This document shows, one piece after another, positions 41,240 through 64,000 of a DNA stretch of 64,000 bases. A program made the position numbers and the translations under genes. This DNA comes from Medicago truncatula (Eukaryota; Streptophyta; Magnoliopsida; Fabales; Fabaceae). The DNA is taken from the NCBI RefSeq assembly GCF_003473485.1, contig NC_053045.1, forward strand, positions 63,117,994 to 63,181,993. Direction: 5' to 3'. Each line of letters opens with the position of its first letter. The stretch's first letter is position 1. The notes under the pieces were generated by a model that saw nothing but the letters and a program-made list of their open reading frames with translations, did not search any database and was not told where the DNA came from.

Positions 41240-42025
41240 CTCCCTCCATTATTTTTTAAGTGTCTTTTTAGAAAATTAACATCAAAATAGTGATGTGTAT
41301 TTTTGCACGTTTTCTTTCTATTATGCCCTCATTTTAATCCACAATAAATTTCTATTTTTTTTGCACATACTTTATCTTTCCAATAAATTCAATAAGTTAT
41401 ATTTCTCACGTAACAAACAATTATCAGTTATTATCTTTTTCTCCAACAAATTCCTATTTTTTTACGCTCTCTCTCATACCAAACAATTGTTAATTTTCTA
41501 AATATTGTGCACATCTTTTTAATTATTTTAAGTCAATATAAAAATTATATTGATGAAATTTCTTCTTCATTGTCATCTTGTTCTTGTATATTGTCAAATG
41601 AGTCTTCAGCTATTGCTCCCTCTTCACCTCTCATCAGCAAATCCAACGAGTCTTCCATTTTTTCTTCCTTTTAAACATTCATAGAGTCTTTTATTTTTCT
41701 TCTCTCAAATCTGTTTTTTTACTTTGCAATTGAAATTTTTAACAATTGTTACTCATCTTATTTATAGAATTTTAACTCTTCTTGAAACCATTGTTTGTAG
41801 CAAAATTTTGTATAAATTTGAAGATAACAAGAAACAAACTTTGTTTAAAAAGAAAACCAAACTTTAGTTTTCCAAATAGATAGCATTAGTTAGTTTTATT
41901 GAAAAGGATAAAAGTAATTGACAAAGAGTATAATTGACAAATTGTACCTATAAAATACCAAAAAGATAGTTAAATATGAACGAAAAATTCACCCTAAAAA
42001 GACACTTAAAAAGGAACAGAGGGAG
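41240..42025. mobile_element. Mariner/Stowaway-like element, 786 bp
   Basis: The ends ctccctccattattttttaa and the reverse of aaaaaggaacagagggag form about 30-bp TIRs that both contain taagtgtctttttagg-like sequence, and TA lies on both sides (41238 and 42026). TA target duplication with CTCCCTC ends is diagnostic of Stowaway/mariner elements. It is longer than typical Stowaway MITEs. On the minus strand a short open stretch near 41657 begins MEDSLDLLMRGEEGAIAEDS. Whether this is a transposase remnant is uncertain. Confidence 0.75.
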
Positions 42026-42943
42026 TACAATTTAAAATTAAAAAATATATAAACTTTAATTTTAATCAAATTCAAAATTTTGTAAAAAATATTATTCATA
42101 ATCTTCTTCTTCTATATTATATATAAAGAAAATAGTCCCTTTTGCTCTTTTGGGCTGACTTTTTGTTATTGCAAAATTACCCTCAATTTTTAATGCAAAT
42201 AATACATATAACAAATAGATAAGAGTAAATTCAAATATTAAAACAAAATGTAACAAATTGTATTTTCTGAATGAAATGTAACAAATTATATATATCCGAC
42301 TTTTTCCTTATCATTTAAAAAAGATAATGGATGAGAGTTAATTCAAATATTAAAAAAAATGTAACAAACACAATATTTATTTTTATTACCTTACAAAATA
42401 TATCGTGTAACAAACACGATATTAATATATGTCAAGTTTTTTTTCTTTATTCTTAAAAAAAGTGTAACAAACTTGATCAAATATATGTCACTATAAATAT
42501 AATCAATGAGAAAATGATCGTTATTTTTTTTTATATACAGACAAACCAAAATACATCGAGTCGATAAATAATTTTGTTATATGCTTTGATAATAATTTTT
42601 AGATAAATCGATATACGAATAATTTTTATTAATATTTAAAAATTGTAATCAAGATTATACAAACAAATATAATAACATATACGCACGCGTTAGCGCAGTA
42701 AAAAAATGGATAGACGAACACGGTAGTGTCTGTCTTTCTCCTAGACCGCTAGAATCACAATAAAGAGAGTAGACAAATCTTGGTGTGTAACAAACAATTT
42801 TTTTAGGGGAGTATGTGTAACAAACATAAAACAAGATAAACAACTTATAGTCGTTTAATCAAAAAAGATAAACAACTTATTGTTTTTTTAAGAAGATAAA
42901 CAACTTATTATCTCTTGCTTAATCCTCTTATCCAATAAATTTA
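42026..42943. other. AT-rich spacer
   Basis: No gene was recognised. The word gtaacaaa recurs many times, and agataaacaacttat occurs three times in 42835-42915 as a small tandem repeat. Confidence 0.55.
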
Positions 42944-43210
42944 AGCTTAATAGCAGTTTTCGTCCCCTAACTTTTACGAAGATGCGATTTGGCCCCCTAA
43001 AAAAAATTATAAAACGCCCCCTAAGTTTTGCAATTGTAGCAGTTTTAGCCCCCAAGGCAAAAAGAAAATAACATGGGGCACCTCACTTAGGGTGCCACGT
43101 CAGCGTAGACCAAGCCAAAATTGACATTGGGTGCCAAAACTGACACATGTGCAAAATTTAGGGGGCGATTTTGTAGTTTTTTTCTTAGGAGTTAAAACTG
43201 CTATTAAGCC
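42944..43210. mobile_element. MITE with 9-bp target duplication (complete copy)
   Basis: The ends agcttaatagcagttttcgt and ttaaaactgctattaagcc are inverted repeats, and the interior carries cccccta-type tracts (gcgatttggccccc) mirrored on the right. The 9-bp direct repeat ataaattta flanks it at 42935-42943 and 43211-43219. The truncated copy at 12835-12990 belongs to the same family. It lies about 70 bp from the translocator TATA box. Confidence 0.85.
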
Positions 43211-43278
43211 ATAAATTTATTTTTATCCTATCATCATATTTATCAAACCGCCACATCATTGTTTAGGGTTTACACCTG

Positions 43279-43288
43279 TATAAATATA
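43279..43288 (+). promoter_or_regulatory. TATA box of the plastid translocator gene
   Basis: tataaatata lies in cctgtataaatatatag about 310 bp before the start codon. The region between is CT- and CA-rich, as expected of a leader, and contains an (AC)11 run at 43533-43554. Confidence 0.6.
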
Positions 43289-43598
43289 TAGAAGACTCCT
43301 CTACTTGTCACCACCTTTTCTAGGAAAAACCGTTGTCATTCTTGTTTTCGTTTTCTCTTTGGACTTTTCTCTTCCATATTCCTATCCTCACCAACTTCAA
43401 AGTTTACCAATCTCGCCGCCAATTCAACTTTGTTCGCATATTCCTTCCTCGCATTCATCGTTACATTACTCTTCCTTTCACATTCTATATTTCTATACTT
43501 AAAAGTTCAAACCATAAATAAATATCATCATAACACACACACACACACACACACCAAAAAACAACGTCTTCATTAACCAAGCACGTTTAATCATCATC

Positions 43599-46048
43599 AT
43601 GATATCACAAGTCAAGTATACATCTTCATTACCCTTTACCAACTTTGGTTCATCAAACTTTATTCCAAGGCCTAAACTATGCACATTACCCATTGTTCAG
43701 CATGTTGGAAAGAACACAAATAACCTCTCTTTGTCTTCTCTAAAACCTCTTTACATATCATCCACTGAAAACTTCAGTTTCTCAACAACCAAACTCACAA
43801 GGAGGGAAACTGAGTGTCATGCCTATGAAGCAGATAGGTCACAGCCCTTGGAGATTAATATTGACATAGCAGGAGAACAAGCAGCTCAAAAACTCAAAAT
43901 TGGTTTGTATTTTGCAACATGGTGGGCTTTGAATGTGGTTTTCAATATTTACAACAAGAAGGTTTTGAATGCTTTTCCTTATCCTTGGCTTACTTCCACT
44001 TTGTCCCTTGCTGCTGGTTCTCTCATCATGTTAATCTCATGGGCCACAAGGGTTGCTGAAGCCCCTAAAGTTAATTTGGAGTTTTGGAAGGCCTTGTTTC
44101 CTGTAAGCATGCAAACTCTTTTGGTTTCTTTTTTCTTAATTTTATTGCTTTTCACATCATATGATAAAATTGATTTTATAAGCTTCAAATTGATTCTTAT
44201 TTATATGTATGAATGTTTCTGAGTACAGTTAATTTTCACTTTAGAATTAAGTGTGTTTCTGCCGTGATAAAATTGATTTTGAGTGAATTGGTTATGTAAG
44301 TTTGATTCTTGCTAAAAGTAGGCTGAAAAATAAATGAGGTAAAAAACTTGGAGTTCTAATTAATTTGAGAGGCATAATCAATTCTATTAGACAATATCTA
44401 GATATATAAAAATCAATCATATAATTCTAGAATCAATTTTTATTGGTTGGCCAAAGTATCCCAAGTAGAAAGTAAGAGACTAATCCTTCAAGATACGGAG
44501 ATCTACGGGAGCTTACCTCTTTTAAAAAGTGCTCTACCATGACCACATGCTTAAGGGACACATTTATCTTCTAAATGTGCCACACTATGTTAGTTCTAGA
44601 ATTAATTTTTTCCTCTCCGAAATTGTAGCCAAACATAGACTATATTAAAGCTAGAATATGAGACTTTTGCATCAAGTAAGATTCTTGCTTTTGAAATACG
44701 GAAATATTGATTTAGTACTGAATGGAGAATTTAAACTGCAGGTTGCTGTGGCACATACAATTGGGCATGTTGCGGCTACTGTGAGTATGTCCAAAGTTGC
44801 AGTTTCATTTACACACATAATCAAAAGTGGAGAACCTGCTTTCAGTGTTCTTGTATCAAAATTCTTGCTTGGTGAAGCGTTCCCTTTACAAGTTTACCTT
44901 TCACTACTACCAATTATTGGAGGTTGTGCACTTGCTGCTGTCACAGAACTTAATTTCAATATGATTGGTAAGACTACATTCACTTATTTAATTTACATGG
45001 TTGATTTTCAGATGCTGATTGTGTTCTTCTATCATAGTAGATTGAGTTGATATAGGATGCTGAATCTGTATTTTGTTTGACTGATCTTATCTATGTTTCA
45101 GGGTTTATGGGGGCTATGATATCCAATGTGGCCTTTGTGTTTAGGAATATATTCTCAAAGAAGGGAATGAAAGGAATGTCTGTTAGTGGAATGAACTACT
45201 ATGCTTGTCTCTCCATATTATCTCTATTGCTTCTCACCCCTTTTGCTATTGCTGTCGAAGGCCCAACGATGTGGGCTGCTGGCTGGCAAACAGCAGTGTC
45301 CCAGATTGGTCCCAATTTTGTCTGGTAAGCATAACAATCTACAAATCTCAACCCATTGCTGTGTGCTATTTCATATCCATTATATCTTTAAGGTCTTTTT
45401 GTGGATAAACAACTTAAATAAAAGTTTATAGCATAAACGCCAATCATATAAGTTTTTATGTATAAGCTATTTCTATAACAAAAATAAGATAAAGTCAAAT
45501 TGCTTTCATAAGTTGTTTTTTCCAAACAGACACTTGACCATGAATATTGATAATGCTTCTTCAAAAGGGTCTATGGAGGAGCTACAAGAATTATTCTATA
45601 GTGTTTGTCATTGGACTAATGAACTTATGGGTTGTAATTTTTTCAGGTGGGTAGCCGCACAGAGTGTGTTCTATCACTTGTACAATCAAGTCTCTTATAT
45701 GTCTCTGGATCAGATTTCTCCATTAACATTTAGCATAGGGAACACGATGAAGAGAATCTCGGTTATTGTCTCTTCGATCATTATCTTCCACACACCAATT
45801 CAGCCAAACAATGCCCTTGGTGCTGCAATTGCAATCCTCGGCACCTTCCTCTATTCACAGGTGCATTCCTTTTCCTTCTATTTTTGTTTTCTTATTAAGT
45901 ATAACCATTCACTATTTTTTATGCTCGTTCATTTTATATATACATGTGCACGCGCACGTGTGTCAACAATAAAACTATATTTCTCAATACTTGTGACGAA
46001 ACTAATCTGTTTGTTACTTTTTAATTATTTCTACAGGCCAAACAGTAA
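43599..46048 (+). CDS. GPT: Plastid glucose-6-phosphate/phosphate translocator (392 aa)
   Basis: Five exons, 43599-44102, 44742-44967, 45102-45324, 45647-45860 and 46037-46048, join in frame for 392 residues. Roughly the first 85 residues are Ser/Thr-rich with few acids, as expected for a plastid transit peptide. Several hydrophobic membrane segments follow with the plastid phosphate translocator signature: FATWWALNVVFNIYNKKVLN, VAHTIGHVAATVSMSKVAVS, FTHIIKSGEPAFSVLVSK, and near the end NTMKRISVIVSSIIIFHTP. The wording in KKGMKGMSVSGMNYYACLSI favours the GPT group over TPT, PPT or XPT. It exchanges glucose 6-phosphate for phosphate across the inner plastid envelope, feeding starch synthesis and the oxidative pentose phosphate pathway. 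The last exon encodes only AKQ and the stop. A minor uncertainty is assignment to a GPT1 or GPT2 type. Confidence 0.95.
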
Positions 46049-46966
46049 TGACTAGTTTAGAAGCTGCTATATCTATATGCAAGACACAATTGATGTTGCT
46101 GAGAAAATTATACATTTAATTCATTAACGAGTCAGTAGAAATTCAAGCTGCTTAATTTGAGGCGATAGAGTTATTTCAATTTGAACTTTTTTTTTTTCCT
46201 TTTCATTTTTAATGTCTAGATGAGATTTTGTTTCTTCCCTGTAATCGGAAGTTTAAAACGATGTACTGCAGTAAATAAGAATAATGGTTCAGAAATGTTG
46301 TAAGTTGAGGCTGAATATTTCTTTTGACAATATTTCATTGAGGTTGTTCGTTACCAATATAATATTGATGTATATCCAACAGAAATAGGATAAGAGTGTT
46401 TATATGGCCCTACCATTTTATAAGCTGCATAACATCAATATATATATATTGTTATTATAATGTAAAATCAATGATTGATTTAAGTTGATACGTATGGAAT
46501 AGCTAAACAGATTAACTAAAAACAAAATATTGATTCTTATACATTAATTGATTATGATTGAAAAGAATGTTTTTAGCTATGAGTTTCTTAACTACTCTCC
46601 GAAAAAGTTTGATGAATGAACAGCAAGTATAATTAGTGGAAAAGGATAAAGTAAGAGAAAGCTAAAATGAACAAAATAAAATATAACTTTGTTTGACACG
46701 TTATCCACTAACATTAGTAGTGAATTTGCGTAGGTGAGCAGTTTTTTGAAATTTCGGTGCAATCATACATTTCCTTTGGGTGAAATAAATTTTGGTGAAA
46801 TATTAGTACTGGAATTGGCTTTTGGGTCCCGGTGGTTGGTGCAGAGTTGGTCTTCAATCATTTAAACAGTATCTATGGTGTTAAGAATATGAAATTTTCT
46901 TTGACATTAATTGAGTTGAGAGCATCAATTAGTTTGAAGTTATCTACTTTTCAGAAAGCAGTATCT
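46049..46966. other. Spacer between translocator and beta-glucosidase 1
   Basis: Contains the 3' UTR of the translocator and the upstream region of the beta-glucosidase. AT-rich; no separate gene or clear element seen. An in-frame ATG at 46889 precedes the chosen beta-glucosidase start but gives a poorer signal peptide. Confidence 0.6.
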
Positions 46967-53808
<6,842 letters not shown>

Positions 53809-54162
53809 CTTGTGTCATTGTCCCTTGACACCAACGTTTCATTCACAACAACCTTAATTTATTCTCTCTTCATTTCTTTTTCTTGTTGACAACAAGAGTG
53901 TGACTTCCGTCCCAAAAATATTAAACCTTCCATCTTTAATTATAAGCATCTTTGAAGAATTTGTGTGCGCTAATTAAAATATAAGTCATATGCAATTTTC
54001 TGAGTGTATTCATTACTTTTTCTTTTCAAACATACCCCTTATTAACAGGGTTTCTACGGTGCGGTCAGAAAACTAACTGACTTTTTTGGTAAAATTATTT
54101 TGTTGGTCGACCACTCTAAAACTAACTTTTACTTTATTACAAATCAGTCCTCATACAAAATA

Positions 54163-54706
54163 GGTTTAATTACACTTTTGGTCCTCGTGTATTGGCCTAC
54201 TCACGAAACTAGTCCTACCCTTTTAAAACAGAACAAAACGGTCCTTCAATTATCATTTTTGTTGCATTTTTCGTCCTACCTCCTATTTTCAAACTCCAGA
54301 AATGTAGAGAAATGACAGTTTTAGGCGGTTTTAGACCTACCCTTATGCTCAACCATGAAATCAACAAGGAATAAAACATGTGGGCACAAGGAATCTATTT
54401 TATTCAGCACACTAACCAAAAAAACCTAATTTGAAACATATCTTAGAAATTAGGGTTTTTTTGGTTAGTGTATTAAATAAAGTGGATTCTTTGTACCCAC
54501 ATGCTTTATTCCTTGTTTATTTCATAGTTGAGCATAGGTGGTAGGTCTAAAACTATCATTTCTTTGCGTTTTTAGAGAATAAAATGGGGGTTAGGACGAA
54601 AAATGCAACAAAATGATACTTGAAGGACCGTTTTGTTCTATTTTAAAAGGGCATGATCAGTTTCGTGAGTAGGCCAAAACACGAGGACCAAAAGTGTAAT
54701 TAAACC
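54163..54706. mobile_element. Near-complete palindrome (foldback) element, 544 bp, 9-bp target duplication
   Basis: The left half beginning ggtttaattacacttttggt is repeated in inverted orientation almost to the centre, ending gaccaaaagtgtaattaaacc. The arms extend for about 270 bp each with scattered mismatches. The 9-bp direct repeat tacaaaata flanks it at 54154-54162 and 54707-54715. This is a non-autonomous Mutator-type foldback element. Confidence 0.9.
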
Positions 54707-56786
54707 TACAAAATATTAGGGGGAATTTCAATCTTAGTACACAAATAAGAATCTATATTTAATTTTGATTTAATCAGGGACACAATTGCAATAAGTAAAG
54801 ATATAAAGACACACATTATGGACAAATGTGCAATACATCATATAACCTGACATGACATGGATTAAATACGCAAATGTACAATGATTGGCCATTTAACTTC
54901 ACCAAAAAAGTCATTATCATGACTTCATCGTAGAATTTTCCTTATTAATATTATTAATTTATTTTAAAATTAAAAAAATTAAAGTTTCACATTGATATAG
55001 AAATGATATTTTTGAAAAATCAACATATAAAATAGATACGTTAAATTCACTAACCACTTTAATAGACGTGGAAAAATTAAAATGAGTTTATAATAAATGA
55101 GCGAGTATAAACTTTTGAGATTAGTACCTATAGATATTTTCAAAAGCTTCCCTCTATAAATCTTTAAGACTCTTATTTGATAAAATATATGGTAAATTCT
55201 ATGGTACACCTAATATATTTGAGTGTACTGGTATATTCACTCTTTAAATTAATAATTAAATGAGTTGTTTTTTGAAGAAAAATATTATTTTTTATCATTT
55301 ATAATTATAATACCTAAATCTTATTCATAAAAAATGTCAACAAAATAAAATTATTATTTTTTGAATTTTTATTGCTCATAATTGAGAACATTCATTATTT
55401 TTTACGATAATATGTAAAAAAAAAATTACTATGATTGTTATAAACAATGAAATGATGATTTTTTTTTTTATGAAATGATGTTCTATAAAATATAACTATT
55501 GACAAAGAGCTATTTATTACATAAAAAATGATCGTTAATTTATAAAATTATGAAACAGGAGTACCGTTACACCTCACTTTATGAATGTACTATAGAAGTT
55601 CCTAAAATATATATAGATTTAGCCGCTTTATGTTGGATCTATTCCAAAAATAGGTGTGACCCAAATATATTTTATCTAATAAAAGATATAATATTAAAAA
55701 TAATGTGTTAAAATGAATGATGTTACATTACTTTAAAACTCTTTACTTTTGTTGAAAAAACCATTACTTCAAAACTGTAATTTATACAAAAAAAAAATGT
55801 TTAAAATACTCACGTTTTCTATAAAAAAAAAAAATAAAAAAAAAAAAACTATGAGTTCAAATATTGAACGAAATTCATTGGTTATTCCATCTAAAACATA
55901 AGTCAAAAAATTTGAAAAAAATAAAAGAATTAAGTCAAAAAATCGTCAAAATAAAAAAGACAAAATTGAACTTTTAGTCCTTTAATTTAATTTCATGTAA
56001 TAGTTTGGTCTTTTTTTATTTTTATTTTGTCCTTTTGATCCATGTTCATATGGATTTTCAAGTTTCAAATATAATATTCTTATTCAAACATAGATGGAGA
56101 CCATAAATTAAAAAATTGAAATATTATAAGAAAATAAAACCATAAATTTGAAGCTTGAAAATTCATATGTAAATGGACCAAAAGGACAAAATTGAAATGA
56201 AAAAAGTAAAGGGTCAAATTGTTACTTAAAATTAAGTTAAGTGACTAAAATTGTAATTTTGCCAATAAAAAATTACATTATTTTCTTTACAAAAATTACC
56301 CTTTTGATTCATTAAACAATGCATAAAGTTAGAGGTGTTCAAAATCGAATCAATCTAATAGAAAAACCACAAATCGAACCAATTCAAACTAAAACTGCAA
56401 AAACCACATTTGGTTATGATGTATTCGGATCATTTTTTTTTATTCAACCATATGGTTTGATTAAGTTTGCAATTTTTATTTTACCAATCGAACCAACCCG
56501 TAGCATAAGAGAAACATTAATTAAACTTATGTCGCCTTGCTCAATCTTCATAGAAACTCAATGAGAACGTTTATACATAAGACATTCATTAACAATTTCA
56601 TTTACTTTTTTCTTTCTATAAAGTTTAGTTGAGTTAAGTTTCGTAAACTTTTCAAGATGGGTAAAGATCCTCTCCATTTATAAAAATAAATGGAAGTTGC
56701 AATTTGGAAAGAGATAGACATAAAAAAATAATAATAATAAGTAGTGGGTTTTATCTTTTAAGTGCGTCCTACCATCATTAATTATT

Positions 56787-56963
56787 GAGTCATGTTAACT
56801 TGTGTCATTAGGGCACATGTTAAGCAACCTAAAAAGAGCAATTTTGCATTGGAAAAACGCAATATTACAACTTTTAAGAAGTTGAATGCACGCATTTTGA
56901 TATGTTTATTTCTATAATGAGTATCTTAACATGTGCCATTGATGGCACAAGTTAACATTTGTC
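56787..56963. mobile_element. Small MITE, 177 bp, 9-bp target duplication
   Basis: The left arm gagtcatgttaacttgtgtc and the right arm ending ggcacaagttaacatttgtc are inverted repeats of about 38 bp, both containing gcacatgttaag. The 9-bp repeat ttaattatt flanks it at 56778-56786 and 56964-56972. Confidence 0.85.
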
Positions 56964-57435
56964 TTAATTATTTTTTACTTTTTATGTGTCTTTATCTCTT
57001 TAAACAAAACAAATTGAAAAAATTGTAAGCGGATGGCATCTTAACCCCATCAAGATCAGCGTACCTCAAGACTCTCAACGAATACTTAGCATCCACATTT
57101 GTAGGATCTTTACCATTTAAGATCCGGTACCTAATAGGTACTCCAATTGTGGGGAAAATAATGAGGGTCTCTTAAGACCCGGGGTCTCACTTAAGACCTT
57201 AATCTTAAGTGGAACCCACACCAATTTTCAATAAAATAATCATTATTTGAGTTGTTTTTGTTATGGATGAGACCCTTTTAGATCGTATAAGACCTCAAAT
57301 GTGAGAGTCTCCATAGCACATTAATTTGGTCAATGAGTAAATAATATAAAAAAATTAAGCGTGGTCCACGTGACAAATTAATTAATAGCAGTGTATATAT
57401 ATATATATTGCTGCATGACTGAGGCCAAACAGGAA

Positions 57436-63644
<6,209 letters not shown>

Positions 63645-64000
63645 GACAAATTCAATGCAAAGCCTTCTCAGCTATATATGTAAAAGTTTTGTTATTTCTC
63701 TTTGATAAAATTGACAGGATCTCATCTATATAATCTTATGATCTCTTGAAAAATATCAATAAAGGTGTTAGTTGATCATATATGGCTGGAACTGTTAAAT
63801 AAAGGTGTTATTGGTTTCATGAATATTTGGAACCAAATCAAATCAACAAAATTCTGACACAACAAGGCAATTAACCAACAAAATAATGGCAATAAAGAAT
63901 GGAAAAAGAATAAGCCAACACAAAATTTACATGGTTTTCAGTCAAGAGACCTACTCATTGGGGGATTTGGATTCTCACCATTCAGATTTCTCTCAAGTGA
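63645..64000. other. 3' flank of beta-glucosidase 2
   Basis: Probable 3' UTR with aataaagg polyadenylation-like words near 63760 and 63800, then unassigned sequence to the window edge. No further gene can be called from this short stretch. Confidence 0.6.

Larger units (their letters stand above)
53809..57435. other. Spacer between the tandem beta-glucosidases
   Basis: AT-rich spacer holding two inverted-repeat elements (54163-54706 and 56787-56963), long A/T runs near 55790-55850, and a TATA-like tatatatatatat tract at 57394-57408 that precedes the second gene. No coding region found between the elements. Confidence 0.6.

Noticed and set aside
57130-57310. Another short TIR element (gggtctcttaagaccc and related words)
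   Set aside because: The words resemble a known type of repeat, but the two arms do not pair cleanly and no target duplication was found, so I did not call it.

Overview
This is a plant nuclear sequence, AT-rich, with intron-containing genes separated by dense transposon debris. The Au-type SINE, the long-TIR 'MITE' families and the gene content point to a papilionoid legume. A Medicago/Trifolium-like genome is my best guess from family knowledge; no search was possible.

Seven multi-exon genes could be rebuilt by hand with every exon joining in frame: a DUF946/VPS62-like secreted-type protein (5762-9078, +), a small 117-residue protein of unknown function with a GTGVFIP motif (11242-12045, +), an SDR aldehyde reductase (16896-18139, +), a chloroplast DEAD-box-type RNA helicase of the RH58 type (22172-27451, +), the ADP-glucose pyrophosphorylase large subunit (28453-33110, -), a plastid glucose-6-phosphate/phosphate translocator (43599-46048, +), and two tandem GH1 beta-glucosidases of the BGLU45-47-like type (46967-53808 and 57436-63644, +). 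An eighth gene, 37075-37536, has an intact single coding exon behind a 5' UTR intron and encodes a stand-alone RING-like domain of the kind at the N terminus of CSLD cellulose synthase-like proteins.

Between and inside the genes lie a truncated CACTA element with a recently broken transposase (12990-16569), a variable-period tandem repeat block (about 19680-21920), at least five short elements with 9-10 bp target-site duplications (Mutator-like), a mariner/Stowaway-like element, hAT-like elements, an Au SINE, a tiny LINE tail, and a rearranged Ty1/copia element in an intron of the first beta-glucosidase. Three repeat elements fill one intron of the second beta-glucosidase. A broken partial copy of the AGPase gene lies about 8 kb from its parent and carries a hAT-like insertion; next to it is a receptor-kinase LRR fragment.

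Functionally, AGPase (starch synthesis) and the G6P translocator (carbon import into non-green plastids) belong to the same plastid carbon pathway, but they are separated by about 10 kb and nothing indicates co-regulation. I found no CRISPR array, rRNA, tRNA or operon. The items most worth a second look are the stand-alone CSLD RING gene, the permuted copia element with an inverted LTR, the foldback element family, and the variable satellite.
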